Part shown: piece by piece, positions 1-8,261 of the stretch
Numbering within the stretch: the stretch's first letter is position 1
How the letters are laid out: every line of letters starts with the position of its first letter
From: Arthrobacter_D sp015752045
GTDB taxonomy: Bacteria; Actinomycetota; Actinomycetes; Actinomycetales; Micrococcaceae
DNA: 64,000 bases
Assembly (NCBI RefSeq): GCF_015752045.1
Contig: NZ_JADOUS010000002.1
Coordinates: 372,001 to 436,000 of the forward strand
Direction: 5' to 3'
Position numbers and translations under genes: made by a program
Notes under the pieces: generated by a model
Told to the model about the DNA's origin: nothing
Database searches by the model: none
What the model saw: only the letters and a program-made list of their open reading frames with translations

Positions 1-1
1 T

Positions 2-610
2 GTGCTGGACGCCCTGCACAAGGTCAAGTGGGAGCACGACGGCTCCGTGTCCTTCCGGCGGTCGTGCGCCCACGGCGTCTGCGGCTCGGATGCGATGCGC
101 ATCAACGGCCGCAACCGGCTCGCCTGCAAGACGCTGCTGAAGGACCTCGACACGTCCAAGCCCATCCTCGTGGAACCCATCAAGGGACTCCCCGTGGAGA
201 AGGACCTGATCGTGGATATGGAACCCTTCTTCCAGTCCTACCGCGAGATCATGCCGTTCCTGGTCAGCAAGGGCCACGAGCCCAGCAAGGAGCGACTGCA
301 GTCCGCCGAGGAGCGCGACCGCTACGACGACACCACCAAGTGCATCCTGTGCGCCGCGTGCACGTCGTCCTGCCCCGTGTTCTGGACCGATGGCCAGTAC
401 TTCGGACCGGCCGCGATCGTCAACGCCCACCGCTTCATCTTCGACTCGCGGGACGACGCCGGGGACATGCGCCTGGAGATCCTCAATGACAAGGAGGGAG
501 TCTGGCGCTGCCGGACCACCTTCAACTGCACCGAGGCCTGCCCCCGCGGCATCCAGGTCACGAAGGCCATCTCCGAGGTCAAGCAGGCGATCCTGACCCG
601 CAAGATCTGA
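2..610 (+). CDS. sdhB: Succinate dehydrogenase iron-sulfur subunit, 5' end missing
   Basis: This is the electron-transfer subunit of respiratory complex II. It passes electrons from SdhA-bound FAD through three Fe-S clusters to quinone at the inner face of the membrane. The visible 202 residues hold the [2Fe-2S] ligands (Cys22, Cys27, Asp30 and Cys42, with Asp in place of the third Cys as in many SdhB), the [4Fe-4S] set at Cys114/117/120/124 and the later ligands Cys170, Cys176 and Cys180. About 50 residues are missing because the gene starts before the window; the GTG at position 2 is an internal codon. A strong terminator follows, so this is the last gene of its operon, presumably sdhCDAB. 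Confidence 0.96.
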   Translation: MLDALHKVKWEHDGSVSFRRSCAHGVCGSDAMRINGRNRLACKTLLKDLDTSKPILVEPIKGLPVEKDLIVDMEPFFQSYREIMPFLVSKGHEPSKERLQSAEERDRYDDTTKCILCAACTSSCPVFWTDGQYFGPAAIVNAHRFIFDSRDDAGDMRLEILNDKEGVWRCRTTFNCTEACPRGIQVTKAISEVKQAILTRKI

Positions 611-650
611 TCCGGCACGCCGGGCACGATCCGGCGCTGCAGCACCTGGG

Positions 651-682
651 AAAGGGCGGTCCGTCCCGACGGGCCGCCCTTT
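651..682. terminator. Hairpin terminator between sdhB and the YihY gene
   Basis: A 15-bp inverted repeat has arms at 651-665 and 668-682 with a single G.U pair and a two-base centre, so the innermost pairs must open. It starts with AAAGGGCGG and ends with CCGCCCTTT, giving a short T run after the stem in both directions. It sits 41 bases after the sdhB stop and about 60 bases past the end of the convergent YihY gene, so it probably serves both. Confidence 0.8.
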
Positions 683-741
683 CTGCGTCCGGGTGGGCAC
701 GGCTGCCGGTCGGACGTCGCCGCACGCCGCCGCCCGTCGGG

Positions 742-1830
742 CTAGGTGCGGCTCCTCCGCCTGCTCCGCTGCCGCAGCGATCCGGCCTTGGCATGGTGCA
801 GGCGCGCGGACTCGGCGGCCGCATCCGCCGTCCCCACGGCGCACCAGGCGGTCGCGAGCAGGTACACCTGGCTCAGCAGGTAGAACCAGACGAACAGGGC
901 GACGACCACCGCGACCGACAGCAGGATCACGCTGTTGCCGAAGAGGCCGACGATCTGCGTCGAGAAGAACCGGAGCACCGAGGTCCCGATGCCTGCGATG
1001 AGCGCGCCCTGGAGGAGGATCGGCTTCGGCATCGTGATCGCGGAGGAGGATCGGAGCAGGACCACGACGACGAAGGTGTCCAGGAGGATCATGATCGCGA
1101 AGCCCGCGGCCTGGGTCAGCCCCTGGGTGGCCGCGCCCAGGTCGAGGAAGGAGAGCAGTGCCCCCAGGGTGTTGGTGGCGACCACGCCGAGCGCTGTCGT
1201 CACGAGCATCACGACCCCGAGCAGCGCGAGGGTGACGAGGTCCTTCGCCCAGAGGACGGGCGGCATCACGGCCACGGGACGCAGGCCGAACATCCCCCGC
1301 ATCGCCTGGCGCATCCCCCCGATCCACCCGAGGGAGGTCACCACCATCACGCCCGCGGAGATGACGATGGTCCAGCCGAGGTTACTCGTGGCCTCGAACA
1401 GCGCGTCGGGCGTCACGAGGCCGGCGGCCCCCTCCCCCTGGTCGATCAGGCCCGGGACGGCCTGGTCGAGCAGGTCCACGGCGATGTCCTGCAGGTTCTC
1501 GTTCCCGGCGATGATGATGCCCAGGGCGGCGAACACGACCACCAGCAGGGCCGCGATGGCGAAGAAGAGGCGGTAGGCAAGACCCGCGGCCATGAGGGGG
1601 CCACGCCGGCGGAGATACAGCTGGAACACCCGCACCGCGCGGAAAGTATTGATGCGTGACAGGGCGAGATCCACCCGCGCGACGAGGAGTTCGACGCCGC
1701 CACCGCCTGAGCGGGTCAGCCGCCCGAGCCGGATCCGGGCTTCTGCGACCCTGCGGTGCAGCCCGGGCAGATCGGCCGGCGACGGCGGATCAACCGGCTG
1801 CGGCTTCGGAGCCGTCAGTACCTTGACCAA
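742..1830 (-). CDS. YihY/BrkB-family integral membrane protein
   Basis: The protein has 362 residues and belongs to the YihY (formerly BrkB) family of multi-pass membrane proteins, whose function is not settled. A roughly 80-residue polar N-terminus precedes about six hydrophobic segments; the family-typical 'RGPLMAAGLAYRLFFAI' segment is near residue 90, and 'GGMRQAMRGMFG' follows in the middle. The C-terminus is Arg/Ser rich. The start is TTG at 1830, supported by a GGGAGGAG Shine-Dalgarno about eight bases upstream. This places the first 41 bases inside the end of the upstream RNA-ligase-like gene, which suggests translational coupling. It is the last gene of the trpS block. Confidence 0.85.
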   Translation of the reverse strand: MVKVLTAPKPQPVDPPSPADLPGLHRRVAEARIRLGRLTRSGGGGVELLVARVDLALSRINTFRAVRVFQLYLRRRGPLMAAGLAYRLFFAIAALLVVVFAALGIIIAGNENLQDIAVDLLDQAVPGLIDQGEGAAGLVTPDALFEATSNLGWTIVISAGVMVVTSLGWIGGMRQAMRGMFGLRPVAVMPPVLWAKDLVTLALLGVVMLVTTALGVVATNTLGALLSFLDLGAATQGLTQAAGFAIMILLDTFVVVVLLRSSSAITMPKPILLQGALIAGIGTSVLRFFSTQIVGLFGNSVILLSVAVVVALFVWFYLLSQVYLLATAWCAVGTADAAAESARLHHAKAGSLRQRSRRRSRT

Positions 1831-2389
1831 AGTACAGCTCCTCCCTCAGTTTCCAGAGGCCCGACGGTACGTGCTCATAGAGTCCCATGGATCGCACCTC
1901 GAACGAGGCCTCGAAGGTGCGCAGCTCCTCGACGGCGGCGTCCATGCCGGCGTCGGAGACATCGTGCGCCACGGTGACGTGCGGATGGAACGGGAAGTCG
2001 AGCTCACGCTCGAGCGGACCGGACTGCAGCCTGGCATGGAGATCCACGCACTCGTGGAAGCCCTCCACGAGCGTGAGGAAGACCACCGGGGAGACCGGCC
2101 GGAAGGACCCGGTGCCGAGGAGCCGGACGGTGAACGGGGCCTGGTCGCGGGCCACCGCGCGGACGTGGTCGATGGTCTCGTCCCAGTCCGTGGCCGGCGT
2201 CGTCGTGATGAGGGTGATGTGCGGCGGCACGACCGCCGCCATCGGGTCGCCGAAGGACGCCCGCCACAGCTCGAGGGTGCCGGCGAGGGGCTCGGGAATC
2301 GGGATGGTGACCCCCACGGAGCTACCGGTCACGCTGGAGAAGGACGAGTCTCCTACCGCTCCGCGGGGCTGGATGGTCGAGGCGCACAT
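1790..2389 (-). CDS. 2'-5' RNA ligase / 2H phosphoesterase family protein
   Basis: The 199-residue protein carries the two HxT motifs that define the 2H phosphoesterase fold: 'PHITL' near residue 57 and 'PHVTV' near residue 137. Family members (ThpR/LigT) hydrolyse or form 2',5' or cyclic phosphodiester bonds in RNA or nucleotides; the substrate here cannot be told. The first 30 residues, rich in Ser and Val, are not part of the fold. The ATG at 2389 lies three bases after the trpS stop, so it is cotranscribed with trpS, and its end overlaps the YihY start. A link to tRNA metabolism is suggested only by position. Confidence 0.85.
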   Translation of the reverse strand: MCASTIQPRGAVGDSSFSSVTGSSVGVTIPIPEPLAGTLELWRASFGDPMAAVVPPHITLITTTPATDWDETIDHVRAVARDQAPFTVRLLGTGSFRPVSPVVFLTLVEGFHECVDLHARLQSGPLERELDFPFHPHVTVAHDVSDAGMDAAVEELRTFEASFEVRSMGLYEHVPSGLWKLREELYFGQGTDGSEAAAG

Positions 2390-2392
2390 GGG

Positions 2393-3436
2393 TCAGAGGG
2401 ACCCGGCGCCAGGAAGGAAGCCGACCCGCGCGTAGACCTCGGCGAGGGTGGGAGCGGCCAGGCTGCGGGCCTTCGCGGCGCCCTTGGCGAGCAGGCGATC
2501 GAGTTCCGCGGGGTCGGACAGCAGCTCCTCCGCCCGGCTGCGGACGGGGGTCAGGGCGTCCACCACCACCTCGGCGAGGTCCACCTTCAGGTGGCCGTAC
2601 ATGCGCCCCTCGTACTCGGCCTCGAGTTCCGCGACGGTCCGCCCGGACAGGCTGGAGTAGATCGCGAGGAGGTTGGAGATCCCGGGTTTCCCGGCCCTGT
2701 CGAAGCGGATCTCCGTTCCGGCATCGGTGACCGCGGACCGGATGCGCTTGGCGGTGACCTTCGGGTCGTCGAGGAGGTTGATGAGCCCGGCCGGGGACGA
2801 GGCGGACTTCGACATCTTCGCCGTCGGGTTCTGCAGGTCGTAGATCTTCGCGGAGCCCTTCTGGATAAAGGGTTCCGGCACCACGAACGTCTCACCGAAC
2901 CGCGTGTTGAACCGCTGCGCCAGGTCGCGGCTGAGCTCCACGTGCTGGCGCTGGTCCTCGCCCACCGGGACCCCGTCCGGCTGGTAGAGGAGGATGTCCG
3001 CGGCCTGGAGGACCGGGTAGGTGAACAGGCCCACGCTCGCGGCATCCGTCCCCTGCTTCGAGGCCTTGTCCTTGAACTGCGTCATGCGCGAGGCTTCACC
3101 GAATCCGGTGATGCAGTTCAGCACCCAGGCGAGCTGGGTGTGTTCCGGGACGTGCGACTGCACGAAGAGCGTCGCCCGGTCCGGGTCGACGCCGCCCGCG
3201 ATGTACTGTGCGGCGGTGAGCCGGGTGCGGTGCGCCAGTTCCTGCGGGTCCTGCGGCACCGTGATGGCGTGCAGGTCGGGGATGAAGAAGACGGCGTCGT
3301 AGGTCTCCTGCAGGCGCACCCACTGGACGAGCGCGCCGAGGTAGTTGCCGAGGTGCAGGGAACCCGCCGAGGGCTGCATGCCCGAGAGGATGCGCTGCCG
3401 CCGGTCCGGGTGCGCGGCGGGCGTGGGGTGTGTCAT
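2393..3436 (-). CDS. trpS: Tryptophanyl-tRNA synthetase
   Basis: This is a class Ic cytosolic aminoacyl-tRNA synthetase that charges tRNA-Trp using ATP. The 347-residue length is normal. The HIGH-type motif appears as 'GSLHLGNYLG' (residues 25-34) and the KMSKS loop as residues 207-211. The N-terminal 'RILSGMQPSAG' ATP-binding start is intact. The ATG at 3436 has an AGGAC site upstream. It follows exonuclease III with a 16-base gap and precedes the RNA-ligase-like gene with a three-base gap, so the block is probably one operon. Confidence 0.97.
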   Translation of the reverse strand: MTHPTPAAHPDRRQRILSGMQPSAGSLHLGNYLGALVQWVRLQETYDAVFFIPDLHAITVPQDPQELAHRTRLTAAQYIAGGVDPDRATLFVQSHVPEHTQLAWVLNCITGFGEASRMTQFKDKASKQGTDAASVGLFTYPVLQAADILLYQPDGVPVGEDQRQHVELSRDLAQRFNTRFGETFVVPEPFIQKGSAKIYDLQNPTAKMSKSASSPAGLINLLDDPKVTAKRIRSAVTDAGTEIRFDRAGKPGISNLLAIYSSLSGRTVAELEAEYEGRMYGHLKVDLAEVVVDALTPVRSRAEELLSDPAELDRLLAKGAAKARSLAAPTLAEVYARVGFLPGAGSL

Positions 3437-3452
3437 GGAAGCTGTCCTGAAT

Positions 3453-4277
3453 CTAGATCTGGTAGTCGACGACGAGCGGCGCGTGGTCCGAGAACCTCGT
3501 GTCCCAGCTCGGCGCCCTGTCGACGTCGGAGGTCACGGCGCTCGTGGCGAGGGCCCGGGTGGCCAGCTGGTAGTCGATCCGCCAGCCGGTGTCGTTGTCG
3601 AACGCCTTGCCGCGCCAGGACCACCAGGTGTAGGGGCCGTCGACATCGCCCGCGAGGTGGCGTGCCACGTCCACGAAGCCGCAGTCGTCCGAGAAGAAGC
3701 GGTCGAAGTACGCCCGCTCCTCGGGAAGGAAGCCCGCGTTCCTGATGTTGCCCTTCCAGTTCCGGATGTCGAGCCGGGTGTGGCCCACGTTCAGGTCCCC
3801 CATGACCACGGCGTGGTCGGCGCCGTCGCGTAGCTGGGGCAGACGGGTGGCCATGGCGTCGAGGAAGCGGTACTTGTCGTCCTGCTTCTGCGTGCCGACC
3901 TCTCCCGAGTGGACGTAGGCGCTCACGACGGTGAGGTGTGCGCCGTTAACGTCGAAGTCGGCCTCCACCCAGCGGCCGGACGTGTCGAAGTAGGAGTCGC
4001 CGATCGTGGTCCGCGTCGCCGTCGGCTGCTGCCGGGAGGCGACGGCCACCCCGGCGCGTCCCTTGGCCTCGGCCTCGGTATGTAGGATGTGCCAGCCCTC
4101 GCCCAGCAGGGTCCGGAGGACGGCGTCGGGGGCCCGGACCTCCTGCAGGCAGAGGATGTCGATGTCCCGCCCGTCCAGCCAGTCCTGCATCCCACGCTTG
4201 TAGGCGGCGCGGATCCCGTTGACGTTGACCGAGGCGATGCGCAGGGGTTTCTGTGGGGGATTCGAAGCCGGACTCAC
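3453..4277 (-). CDS. xth: Exodeoxyribonuclease III (AP endonuclease)
   Basis: The protein belongs to the exonuclease III/APE1 family, which cuts DNA at abasic sites and removes 3' blocking groups in base excision repair. The 'ASVNVNGIRAA' start of the fold, the metal-binding Glu in 'LCLQEVRA', 'VVMGDLNVGH' and the catalytic 'FSDHAPLVVD' tail are all present. I chose the GTG at 4277 because it puts the conserved domain about ten residues in (274 residues). An ATG at 4313 and a TTG at 4340 are in frame and would add 12 or 21 residues without homology; the TTG would overlap the upstream stop by 11 bases. Confidence 0.93.
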   Translation of the reverse strand: MSPASNPPQKPLRIASVNVNGIRAAYKRGMQDWLDGRDIDILCLQEVRAPDAVLRTLLGEGWHILHTEAEAKGRAGVAVASRQQPTATRTTIGDSYFDTSGRWVEADFDVNGAHLTVVSAYVHSGEVGTQKQDDKYRFLDAMATRLPQLRDGADHAVVMGDLNVGHTRLDIRNWKGNIRNAGFLPEERAYFDRFFSDDCGFVDVARHLAGDVDGPYTWWSWRGKAFDNDTGWRIDYQLATRALATSAVTSDVDRAPSWDTRFSDHAPLVVDYQI

Positions 4278-4329
4278 CCGATCAACTGTACCCGGCAGGG
4301 TATTCCGATTCATCCGGGGGGAGGGCCCC

Positions 4330-4830
4330 TCAGTCGACAATGGTGCCCTCGACGGGCCCCTCGGTGGAGCCCTTCATCATGGAGCGGGCGTTGTGCGAGG
4401 TGATCTCGATCGTCTCGAGGGCCCGCTCGACCATGCCTTCGTCCCTGCCGAGGTACTCCCTGACCACGCCGACCTGCACCTGGACGATCTTGAAGCTGTG
4501 ATCGAGCTTCAGGTCCCGGGCCCGGTCCGAGGTGACGGGCCGCGCCGGGCCCTGCCCCGACGGACCCTGCCCGGCCGGCCCGAAGACCCCCTGGGCCTCC
4601 AGGCGCGCCGTCGCCTTCCGCGCCGCTCCCCGGAGGCTGAAGACCACATAGCTGAAGACGAGGAGCCACCCGAGCGAGACGATCACCACCAGCCAGCCGA
4701 CGACGTCGTTCTGGTTCGCCGCGAACACCACAGCGACCAGGAACACGATCAGCATGACGGCCATCCCTGCACTGCCCGTGCCGATGCGACTCCGGCCCGC
4801 GGGCCTCCCATTACTCCCTAATGACTGCAT
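4330..4830 (-). CDS. Small membrane protein of unknown function
   Basis: From the ATG at 4830 the protein has 166 residues. A short polar N-terminus is followed by two adjacent membrane segments ('MAVMLIVFLVAVVFA' and 'VVGWLVVIVSLGWLLVFSYVV') and a cytosolic tail of about 100 residues with a Gly/Gln/Pro-rich linker, then a conserved-looking region that includes 'DLKLDHSFKIVQVQV'. I do not recognise the tail. An in-frame start at 4923 would add 31 residues that look non-coding. It lies just upstream of xth on the same strand and diverges from the CHRD gene. Confidence 0.7.
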   Translation of the reverse strand: MQSLGSNGRPAGRSRIGTGSAGMAVMLIVFLVAVVFAANQNDVVGWLVVIVSLGWLLVFSYVVFSLRGAARKATARLEAQGVFGPAGQGPSGQGPARPVTSDRARDLKLDHSFKIVQVQVGVVREYLGRDEGMVERALETIEITSHNARSMMKGSTEGPVEGTIVD

Positions 4831-5000
4831 CCCACCATTCTCGCGCATCGGCAGCGGCGCCCCCGGTGCTTCCACCGCGGGCGAACTGTCAGGCTTTGAT
4901 AAGTTTCCTTCCAGAATTCCCATCCGTGATGGCAGTCACCCCGAAGTACACCCGTGCGCGCCCCCTCGGTGCGCTTCATTCGTACAATGGAGGAACACCC

Positions 5001-5780
5001 ATGAACAAGAAGATGCGTCTCCTGGCCGTACCGGCCCTCGCACTCGGCACCGTCGCCATGGCGGGATCCCCGGCAATGGCGGCCGACGCCAGCTACTCGT
5101 CGACCCTCGGCCAGCTCAACGGCACCACCGGTACCGGCAGCATCACCGTCGATGTCACCGGCGACACCGCCATGGTCAACCTGCAGGTCTCCGGCCTGGC
5201 CGAGACCTTCATGGACGGACCGTACCCGCACGTCCAGCACATCCACGGCGGCGCCATGGGCACCTGCCCCACGATGGCCCAGGACGCCAATGGCGACGGC
5301 ATCGTCAACGTCACCGAGGGCGCCGGCAACTACGGCGGCATCCTGACCACGCTGACCACCTCCGGCGCCACCACGCCGGCAGAGGGCCTGAACCTGGCGC
5401 TCGGCGGCCAGGGCGGTACCTACAACGTCCAGCGTGAAATCACCCTCGACGCCGCGACCAAGGCATCCCTCGAGGCCGGCACCGCCGTCGTCGTCGTGCA
5501 CGGTCTCGATCCCGCGACCGCCGGCGTCTCCACCGAGGTCTTCTCCTCCCCCAGCGATCTCGATCCCAAGCTCCCCCTCGGAGCCACGTCGCCCGCACTG
5601 TGCGGCACCCTCGTGAAGGGCCAGATGGCTGCCATGCCTTCCGGCGGAGCCGACACGGGCGTCGCCATGGAGTCCTCCTCCAACACCACGGGCATGATCG
5701 CCCTCGGTGGCGGCCTCGTCCTAGCCGCAGCAGCCGGCGGAGCCTTCGTCGTCCGTCGCCGTACGGCCGACAACGCATAG
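5001..5780 (+). CDS. Secreted CHRD-domain protein with a sortase-type C-terminal anchor
   Basis: The ATG at 5001 has a clear GGAGG eight bases upstream, so earlier in-frame starts are rejected. The 259-residue protein has a Sec signal peptide ('RLLAVPALALGTVAMAG', cleavage near 'AMA-ADA'). It then has a CHRD-like domain with the typical 'HVQHIHGGAMGTCP' segment and repeated Gly/Thr-rich beta strands. The C-terminus holds an 'NTTG' motif (residues 228-231), a hydrophobic stretch ('MIALGGGLVLAAAAGGAFVV') and 'RRR', which is the layout of a sortase substrate although the motif is not LPxTG. An 'ADTG' at 217-220 is an alternative sorting motif. A sortase gene follows 15 bases later. Such proteins are exported and probably wall-attached; the CHRD ligand is unknown. 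Confidence 0.87.
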   Translation: MNKKMRLLAVPALALGTVAMAGSPAMAADASYSSTLGQLNGTTGTGSITVDVTGDTAMVNLQVSGLAETFMDGPYPHVQHIHGGAMGTCPTMAQDANGDGIVNVTEGAGNYGGILTTLTTSGATTPAEGLNLALGGQGGTYNVQREITLDAATKASLEAGTAVVVVHGLDPATAGVSTEVFSSPSDLDPKLPLGATSPALCGTLVKGQMAAMPSGGADTGVAMESSSNTTGMIALGGGLVLAAAAGGAFVVRRRTADNA

Positions 5781-5795
5781 TCCCGATCATTCACG

Positions 5796-6506
5796 ATGAT
5801 CGATAGAGTAACCGGCCACCGCTGGGGCTTCACCGCCCCGGCGGTGGCCGCCCTTTTCCTCCTGACCGGGTGCGGAGCCGCGGGCACCCCCGCGACCGCG
5901 CCGGCTCCCGCCGCCTCCCCGAGCGTCTCCTCGGGCGCAGAAGCGGGCACCGACGCGACAGCGCCCTCCGCCCCGCCCTCCACGGCGTCGGCCACCCCCT
6001 CGAGTGTGCCGTCGACCGCCCCGGCTGCGGCACCTCCGCTGCCCGCCGTGCTCCCGGCCTCGGCGCCCGTCACCCTCGAGATCGCGTCGATCGGCGTCCG
6101 GACCGACCTGCTGAGCCTGGGCCTGCGCGAGAACCGCAGCCTCGAGGTACCGCCCGACGGCCCGGGAGCGCCCGCGAGCTGGTACGACCAGTCCCCCACG
6201 CCCGGCGATCGTGGTCCGGCCGTCATGCTCGGCCACGTGAATGCCACCGACGGCGGCAAGGGCGTCTTCGCCGACCTCCGCGCCCTCAAGGCCGGTGACC
6301 GCATGAGTGTCATCCGGGCGGACGGCACGACGGCGGTCTTCGAGTTCCAGCGCGGCGAGGCGTACGGGAAGGACTCGTTCCCCACCCTCGAGGTGTACGG
6401 GAACACCCCGGGATCGGAACTGCGCCTCATCACCTGTGACGGCTACAACCCCGACACCGGGGAGTTCGACGACAACTACGTCGTGTACGCGACGCTCGTC
6501 GCCTAG
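5796..6506 (+). CDS. Class F-type sortase with a lipoprotein signal
   Basis: The protein has 236 residues. The N-terminus ends in a lipobox ('LLTGC', Cys26), so it is probably lipid-anchored rather than held by a signal anchor. A Pro/Ala/Ser linker of about 60 residues leads to the sortase domain. The domain has the catalytic His in 'VMLGHVNA' (His147) and the Cys in 'LITC' (Cys214). The Arg expected some 10-14 residues after the Cys is not there: no Arg occurs between Cys214 and the C-terminus, and the local sequence is 'GEFDDNYVV'. The gene follows the CHRD protein directly, so that protein is the likely substrate. No good ribosome site is visible before the ATG at 5796, which fits coupling to the upstream gene. 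Confidence 0.85.
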   Translation: MIDRVTGHRWGFTAPAVAALFLLTGCGAAGTPATAPAPAASPSVSSGAEAGTDATAPSAPPSTASATPSSVPSTAPAAAPPLPAVLPASAPVTLEIASIGVRTDLLSLGLRENRSLEVPPDGPGAPASWYDQSPTPGDRGPAVMLGHVNATDGGKGVFADLRALKAGDRMSVIRADGTTAVFEFQRGEAYGKDSFPTLEVYGNTPGSELRLITCDGYNPDTGEFDDNYVVYATLVA

Positions 6507-6555
6507 GTCCATCCGCCCAGGGAGTCCATCCTCCAGGGACGACATCCGCCGGGGA

Positions 6556-7389
6556 CTACCGCAGGAAGAGCTTCCGCAGGCGCAGGGTCGTCAGCAGCAT
6601 GCCCACCGCGATCATGACGAGGAAATAGCCGAGGTGGAGCACCGTCGCCGAGGTGAACGAGGCGACGCTGATCTGGCGCAGCAGTTCCACGCCGTGCCAG
6701 AGGGGCAACGCCTGGATGACCCACTGGATGCCCTGCGGATACACGCTCAGCGGGTAGAAGGTCGCCGAGAACAGGAACATCGGCAGCATCACGAAGTTGA
6801 TCCACTCCATCTGCTGGAACGTCTTCATGAAGCTCGTGATACCCATGCCGAAGGACGCGAACCCGAACGCGATCACCACCGACGCCGGGATGACGAGCAG
6901 CGCCACCGGCGAGGGGACAAACCCCATCAGCGCCATCACCGCGGTGAAGCCCGTGGCGTACAGGGCCCCGCGCAGGAGGGCCAGGAAGATCTCGCCGATG
7001 GCGACGTCCAGCGGCCCGAGCGAGGTGTAGAGCATCCCCTGGTACAGCCTGGCGAAGTTCATCTTGAAGAAGACGTTCCAGGTGCTGTCGTAGACGGCCC
7101 CGTTCATGGCCGAGACCGCGAGCAGGGCCGGTGCGATGTAGGCCGCGTAACTGATCGGCCGTCCGTCGGGTCCCTCGACCGTGCCGACGAGGGCGCCGAG
7201 GCCCACGCCCATGGAGACCAGGTAGAGCACCGGTTCGAAGAAACCGGACACCATGATGAGCCAGTTGCTGCTGCGGGTCGCCAGGAGCCCCCGCGCGATG
7301 ACCGCCCTGGCGTTGCGTGAATACAGGGCGGCCATGCGCCGCTTCGAACCGTCCAGCACATAGTCCTGCGCGGTGAGCTGGGCACTCAT
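6556..7389 (-). CDS. ABC-2 type exporter permease (NodJ/DrrB-like), second subunit
   Basis: A six-helix ABC-2 permease of 277 residues. The loop 'TWNVFFKMNFARLYQGML' followed by 'TSLGPLDVAIGE' is typical of the NodJ/DrrB group. The ATG at 7389 overlaps the stop of the first permease by four bases (ATGA), which indicates translational coupling. With the other permease and the ATPase it should form an efflux pump; the substrate (drug, lipid or glycan) cannot be deduced. It is the last gene of the cluster and converges on the sortase gene. Confidence 0.93.
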   Translation of the reverse strand: MSAQLTAQDYVLDGSKRRMAALYSRNARAVIARGLLATRSSNWLIMVSGFFEPVLYLVSMGVGLGALVGTVEGPDGRPISYAAYIAPALLAVSAMNGAVYDSTWNVFFKMNFARLYQGMLYTSLGPLDVAIGEIFLALLRGALYATGFTAVMALMGFVPSPVALLVIPASVVIAFGFASFGMGITSFMKTFQQMEWINFVMLPMFLFSATFYPLSVYPQGIQWVIQALPLWHGVELLRQISVASFTSATVLHLGYFLVMIAVGMLLTTLRLRKLFLR

Positions 7390-8261
7390 CGGCCGAGCCG
7401 CCTCGCGTAGACGGAGCGGGCCAGGCGCAGTCCGACGGTGGCGAGGGCCACCAGGTACAGCACATGGACCACGGTGAGCCAGAGCGGGACGACCTGCCCG
7501 TAGGTGAGGCTCCGGCCCAGTTCGGTGCCGTGCCAGAGCGGCGAGATCCAGCCGATCCACTGCAGGAAGACCGGCAGGGTGTCGAGCGGGAAGAACGTCC
7601 CGGAGAAGAGGAACAGCGGGGTCACGACGAAGCGCATGACGAGCGCGAACTGGCCCTTGTCCTCCTCGACGCTCGCCGAGTAGGCCATCAGCGGGAGGCC
7701 GAACGCCAGGCCGCTGAGGACCGCGACGGGGATGACGGCCGCTCCCGTGGCGGACGGCGACGCACCGAAGGCGGCGACGATGAGGAAGTAGATGATGGTG
7801 GTCGCGGTCAGCCGGGCCGTGATCGCGAGGACGTGCCCGTGGACGATCTGGTCGGTGCTGAGGGGCGAGGCGTGCGGCCCGTAGTAGAGCCGCCGCCACT
7901 TGAACCCCGCCATGACGGGGTAGGTGAACTCGGTGGCCGCCGTCATGATGGTCGCGGATGCCAGCAGGGCCGGGGCGAGGAACGCGAGATAGCCGACGCC
8001 GCCGAAAGCCGTGGCGGAGTTCGCGTCGACGAGCGTGGCCAGGCCCACGCCCATCGCGAACAGGTACATGACCGGGGTGCCGACGCTGGATGCGAGCAGC
8101 GTCCAGCGGTAGCTCTGCATGGAGCGGAGCACATGCTCGGCGTAGTACCAAGATCCGAAGGCACGGGCCCTGCGCGCGGAGACCTCCGGCGGGTGGGCGT
8201 GGAGGAGGTACGGCGGGCCGGCGGGGGCGTCCCGGACGGCGGTGGGCTCGCGGTCACTCAA
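7386..8261 (-). CDS. ABC-2 type exporter permease, first subunit
   Basis: The 291-residue protein has a polar N-terminus of about 45 residues and then six membrane segments, starting at 'YRWTLLASSVGTPVMYLFAMG'. It resembles its neighbour in the 'FKWRRLYYGPHASPLS' loop, so the two permeases are probably old duplicates that act as a heterodimer. The start is a TTG at 8261 with a GGGAGGAG site seven bases upstream; it overlaps the end of the ATPase gene by eight bases. The gene order ATPase-permease-permease is that of Drr-type exporters. Confidence 0.92.
   Translation of the reverse strand: MSDREPTAVRDAPAGPPYLLHAHPPEVSARRARAFGSWYYAEHVLRSMQSYRWTLLASSVGTPVMYLFAMGVGLATLVDANSATAFGGVGYLAFLAPALLASATIMTAATEFTYPVMAGFKWRRLYYGPHASPLSTDQIVHGHVLAITARLTATTIIYFLIVAAFGASPSATGAAVIPVAVLSGLAFGLPLMAYSASVEEDKGQFALVMRFVVTPLFLFSGTFFPLDTLPVFLQWIGWISPLWHGTELGRSLTYGQVVPLWLTVVHVLYLVALATVGLRLARSVYARRLGR

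Noticed and set aside
1592..3745. A 717-codon plus-strand open frame across YihY, ligase and trpS
   Set aside because: Antisense of three recognisable genes with no family resemblance.
4983..4988. TACAAT as -10 box of the CHRD gene
   Set aside because: It would place transcription start about six bases before the ATG and leave the good GGAGG site untranscribed; more likely chance.
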